A stretch of 15,727 nucleotides of DNA, from the NCBI GenBank assembly GCA_002332795.1, contig DDBP01000112.1, forward strand, positions 1 to 15,727, written 5' to 3'. Source of the DNA: Anaerolineales bacterium UBA2029 (GTDB lineage: Bacteria > Chloroflexota > Anaerolineae > Aggregatilineales > Aggregatilineaceae). Below are positions 13,209 to 15,727 of the stretch, piece after piece; within the stretch, counting starts at the first letter, position 1; the number at the start of each line of letters is the position of its first letter. The notes below the pieces were generated by a model that saw only the letters and a list, made by a program, of their open reading frames with translations, did no database searches and had not been told where the DNA came from. The position numbers and the translations under genes are program-made.

Positions 13209-14195
13209 CTAGAAGTCCATCAAGGCGTTCAGCCCTTCGAGTTGCGCTTGCAGTTCCTCGATGGGGCGGTAGCTCGCCGGGAAGGACACGCTCACGGGCT
13301 GATTGATCGCGCCAATCTCGGACGAGAAGGAAATGTTGCCGGTGATTGGCGGCGTCTCCGGGTCGAAGGCGCTCAGGTTGAGATCAATCACCACGTCCAG
13401 GGCGATCTTGTACAGCATGTTGTCGCTCAGGCCGATCCACTGGCCGATGGTGAGCTTGCTCTGGCCAAGCATGGGGCTGAGGAACATGCCCATCATCTGG
13501 ATATCTTCGGGTGTCATCTCGCCCATGCCCAGGTCGTCACCGGCTGCGCCCAGCGCCTCGCCCAGCAGCGGCGAGGACAGCACGGCCACCAGCAGTTGCG
13601 CCAAGTTGATGTCGGTGGTGAAGACGGCTGTCGCCTGCCCGCCGACCTGCTCGTCCGCGCCGCGCGTCGTGGTGACGACGCCCGTCAGGTCAATGCCCGC
13701 GCCGCTCAGCCCGGCGGTGCCCTCGCCCATCAGGCCGCTCAGGCTGCTGACATCGCCCAGGCCGCCCAGGTCTTCCTCGGTGATCTCACCGCCGTACCAT
13801 TCGCCATTGAAGTAGACGTAGCCCATATCCTGGGTCAGGATGACTTCGGCGGCCCCTGCCTGCGAACCGTTGGGGGTGACCAGCGACGCCTCGTCTACGA
13901 TCAGATGCAACAGCAACTGTGAGGCATCCGGCGAGAACTGGAACGCGCCCGATCCTCTGGCATTGAACGAGAACTGCTGTGTGCCGTCGGAGATGTTCAG
14001 ATCAATGGACCACGAGGGGGTGGAGAACGACGAAACACCGGCCATAGCCGCCTGAGCGCCCTGCAACAACTGGCAGTCGGCGTCGCTCAGACCGGTGCAC
14101 AGAGGATCGCCACCCTGCGCCAGGGCCGGAGCAGCCAGCGCCAGGGCCAGCAGCACGGCCACAAGAACTGAAAGTTTGCGCACTGCGTGTTTCAT
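13209..14195 (-). CDS. Secreted protein: paralog B
   Basis: This 328-residue protein has a classic signal peptide (MKHAVRK, hydrophobic 8-22, cleavage APALA/Q at 26-27). The mature part starts with CTGLSDADCQ (33-42), SFSTPSWSIDL (56-66) and beta-like strands. DMGYVYFNGEWYGGEI (123-138) is typical of proteins that report a "given value" strand pair in LolA/LppX-like folds. TTTRGADEQVGGQ (175-187), MTPEDIQMMGMFLSPMLGQS (227-246), TIGQWIGLSDNMLYKI (249-264) and NQPVSVSFP (298-306) recur in diverged form in its neighbours. There is no lipobox and no second membrane segment, so it is likely released. The ATG at 14195 is preferred over GTG at 14210 because GAAGGAG lies six bases before it and overlaps that GTG. 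A -10-like element lies about 120 bases upstream. I know no function for the family. Confidence 0.85.
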   Translation of the reverse strand: MKHAVRKLSVLVAVLLALALAAPALAQGGDPLCTGLSDADCQLLQGAQAAMAGVSSFSTPSWSIDLNISDGTQQFSFNARGSGAFQFSPDASQLLLHLIVDEASLVTPNGSQAGAAEVILTQDMGYVYFNGEWYGGEITEEDLGGLGDVSSLSGLMGEGTAGLSGAGIDLTGVVTTTRGADEQVGGQATAVFTTDINLAQLLVAVLSSPLLGEALGAAGDDLGMGEMTPEDIQMMGMFLSPMLGQSKLTIGQWIGLSDNMLYKIALDVVIDLNLSAFDPETPPITGNISFSSEIGAINQPVSVSFPASYRPIEELQAQLEGLNALMDF

Positions 14196-14310
14196 GAATG
14201 TCTCCTTCACTGCTACTGCTTGATAGACTGAGGGGGGAAAGAATCCGCTCTACCTGGCGACCGTTGTCCGGATCAGGCGAACACCTGTCGCTGTGCAGAG
14301 CCAGAGTCTT

Positions 14311-14344
14311 CCTCAGTATAAGCGCAGAATCGATCTGAGGGCAA
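14311..14344 (-). promoter_or_regulatory. Possible promoter of paralog B
   Basis: On the minus strand TTGCCC (14339-14344), 18 bases, then TATACT (14315-14320), embedded in TTATACTGAGG. This leaves a leader of about 115 bases. The -10 match is good (5 of 6) and the -35 moderate. Confidence 0.45.
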
Positions 14345-14398
14345 TTTAAGCACCGTCTAGAACCTGCAAAAAAGCTGTATATGCGGAAAAGAGCTGTG

Positions 14399-14426
14399 AG
14401 GGCCAGCCGGCGGTGCGGCTGACCCT
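14399..14426 (-). terminator. Probable terminator of the lipoprotein gene (paralog C)
   Basis: AGGG/CCCT (14399-14402 with 14423-14426) and CAGCCG/CGGCTG (14404-14409 with 14416-14421) form a 10-bp stem with one mismatch and a 6-base loop. It lies 17 bases past the minus-strand stop codon. TTTT follows on the minus strand only after a 7-base gap, so it is a plausible but imperfect terminator. Confidence 0.55.
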
Positions 14427-14442
14427 CGTCTGGCCGTACGCT

Positions 14443-15489
14443 TTATTGCAGACCGCCCAGGCTACCCAGCAGGCCGCCGCCTTCGCCCAGCAGGCCCGAC
14501 CCTTCTGTTGCGCCTTCGGGGGCGGTGATGGTCACTGGCTGATTGTGGCGGACGATGTTGCCGGAAAGCTCATAGCGCATTTCTACGCGCTGAGGCTCGC
14601 CCTCGCCCGCCAGAGCACCCAGGGCGCTGGTATCCATCAGGAAGGTGTACTTGTCTTCCACACGGTGAATGTAACCGTCGTCCGCGCCAATGTAGATGGT
14701 GGTGGCGAACGAGGTGCCTTCGAACATGGGCAGCAGCATGGCCGAGAGCATCGCCAGTTGTGCGGCGTCCACGCCCAGGTCTTCCTGAGTCATGCCCAGC
14801 GCTTCGCCGCCCGCGCCAAAGCCGGAGCTCATCATGGCGTTCAGCGCTTCCGCATTGGCGAGCAACGCACCCAGGTTGAGCGTGAGCGTCTGCGCCTGCA
14901 TGGCCTGGCCCGCGACCGCCTCGGCCTCGGAAGTGCTGACGGTGAAGATTGACGGATCGCTGAACAGATCGAGACGGGAACCGGTCGGCCCACTCAGGCC
15001 CAGGATCAATCCCAGGCCCAGCAGCGCGTTCTCGTCAAGCTCTTCGTAGACCCAGTCCTGCCCTGGCTTCTTGGTATAGGCTTTGTTGCCAACGATGATG
15101 AATTCCGCGCCGCTCAGCGATTCCGTGCCGCTCTCGTCGGTCATTTCCGCCGAAACCAGCGTGGCATGAACGTTTGCGCCCAGGCCGCCTTCCTCACCAG
15201 TGACCACGTACTCGTAATAGCCGGTCAGCACCATGGACGTGACAGAGGAACCATCGTCAATGTGCAGGGTCATGCTCAGGTCTTCTACTGCCGCCGATTG
15301 CAGTTGGCTCATCAACTGATAGGCGTCCTGGCGGACCTGACACGACGCGGCTGGCTCGTCCTGAGCACAGACGGCCTTGGTGACGGCCATGGTGGTGGTG
15401 CCAGCGGGCAGAGGGAACCCGCAGGCGAGGACGGACAGGGCGATCATCACCGTGACCAACAGCGCCGGTAAACTTTTGTGTCGGATCAT
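14443..15489 (-). CDS. Probable lipoprotein: paralog C
   Basis: This 348-residue protein begins MIRHKSLPALLVTVMIALS and then VLAC, a lipobox-like end with Cys23, so it is probably lipid-anchored on the outer face of the cytoplasmic membrane. It shows the paralog features in diverged form. A Cys pair is followed by Gln (Cys41, Cys50, Gln51) and YQLM. GAEFIIVGNKAYTKKPGQDWVYEEL (127-151, quoted in part: FIIVGNKAYTKK) resembles the strand pair of LppX/LolA-like lipoproteins. MTQEDLGVDAAQLAMLSAML (233-252), YIGADDGYIHRV (266-277) and NQPVTITAP (316-324) match the neighbours. The tail (about 329-348) is Gly/Leu-rich with repeated GLLG. A lipid or small-molecule carrier role is only a guess. The ATG at 15489 is preferred over TTG at 15510 because GGGAG lies upstream of it and the lipobox then falls at the normal distance. 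Confidence 0.85.
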   Translation of the reverse strand: MIRHKSLPALLVTVMIALSVLACGFPLPAGTTTMAVTKAVCAQDEPAASCQVRQDAYQLMSQLQSAAVEDLSMTLHIDDGSSVTSMVLTGYYEYVVTGEEGGLGANVHATLVSAEMTDESGTESLSGAEFIIVGNKAYTKKPGQDWVYEELDENALLGLGLILGLSGPTGSRLDLFSDPSIFTVSTSEAEAVAGQAMQAQTLTLNLGALLANAEALNAMMSSGFGAGGEALGMTQEDLGVDAAQLAMLSAMLLPMFEGTSFATTIYIGADDGYIHRVEDKYTFLMDTSALGALAGEGEPQRVEMRYELSGNIVRHNQPVTITAPEGATEGSGLLGEGGGLLGSLGGLQ

Positions 15490-15571
15490 CTCTTGTTTCT
15501 CCCATGACAACTGGCGAGCACGCTCGTGCGGCGCGTGGCCGGACGTCGTACCCCGCTGATTGTAGACTTAT

Positions 15572-15582
15572 CCCCAGTATAA
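15572..15582 (-). promoter_or_regulatory. -10-like element (TTATACTGGGG) of paralog C
   Basis: On the minus strand TATACT (15576-15581) lies about 87 bases before the ATG. A second candidate is TACAAT (minus strand, 15559-15564), closer to the gene. Neither has a clear -35 box at normal spacing. Confidence 0.4.
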
Positions 15583-15698
15583 CGATTTCCGTCAGGGTTG
15601 CGATAGTTTCCCAACGTAAAGTTCATAAAATTCCCAGAAAATCGGCATAAAGGCTTGTAAAAACTGGCCTGCGGGAGGTCATCTCGGCAGGGGGTGTG

Positions 15699-15727
15699 AT
15701 GAACTCTCGCGCTGTATCTGGCCCTCA
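15699..15727 (+). CDS. Possible start of a plus-strand gene cut by the window end
   Basis: An ATG at 15699 is preceded by AGGGGG with 4-5 bases spacing and reads open to the edge (MNSRAVSGP). Only nine codons are visible, so nothing can be said of the product. The AT-rich stretch at 15600-15665 before it could hold a divergent promoter shared with paralog C. Low confidence. Confidence 0.25.

Overview
The window is GC-rich bacterial DNA that most resembles a Chloroflexota (Anaerolineae-like) chromosome. This is inferred from style, not from a marker gene. The clues are exported proteins with Thr/Pro-rich linkers and an Ala/Thr/Gln-rich tail, a two-domain fasciclin protein, a DUF3048 protein, and several signal-peptide proteins without close relatives that I recognise. 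No RNA gene, insertion sequence, CRISPR array or phage gene is visible. The region reads as ordinary chromosome.

Layout. Positions 162-1064 (minus) encode a secreted protein of two fasciclin (FAS1) domains, followed by a strong terminator. Positions 1322-4450 (plus) hold an exported DUF3048 protein, a DUF554 membrane protein and a 263-residue orphan. The gap between the first two is filled by an inverted pair of 7-base (GAGTNNN) arrays. After a 366-base gap come four genes of one carbohydrate ABC importer (4817-9984): solute-binding protein, MalF-like permease, MalG-like permease and MalK/UgpC-like ATPase. The gap carries a near-consensus sigma-70 promoter and a LacI-type operator-like palindrome. 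Next is a PLP-dependent alpha-oxoamine synthase most like bacterial serine palmitoyltransferase (10284-11513). A bidirectional terminator then separates it from three minus-strand genes (11588-15489). These encode diverged paralogous exported proteins, one secreted with an added C-terminal beta domain, one plainly secreted and one a likely lipoprotein.

Most interesting item. The MalG-like permease (7283-8890) has 535 residues, where about 280-300 is usual. Its N-terminal extension carries three or four extra membrane segments and a recognisable PDZ domain (about residues 141-221). The topology predicted by the positive-inside rule puts the PDZ domain on the outer face, the side where the solute-binding protein docks. 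Both permeases also lack the leading Glu of the canonical EAA loop. I know of no described sugar ABC importer with a PDZ domain built into a permease.

How the genes fit together. The importer cluster is self-contained, since the ATPase is encoded with it. It is probably controlled at the single promoter near 4471-4499, and a large hairpin after the binding-protein gene probably sets expression ratios. No sugar-degrading enzyme or regulator gene is in the window, so the substrate is unknown. The exported proteins on both flanks suggest a cell-envelope neighbourhood, but nothing ties them functionally to the importer.
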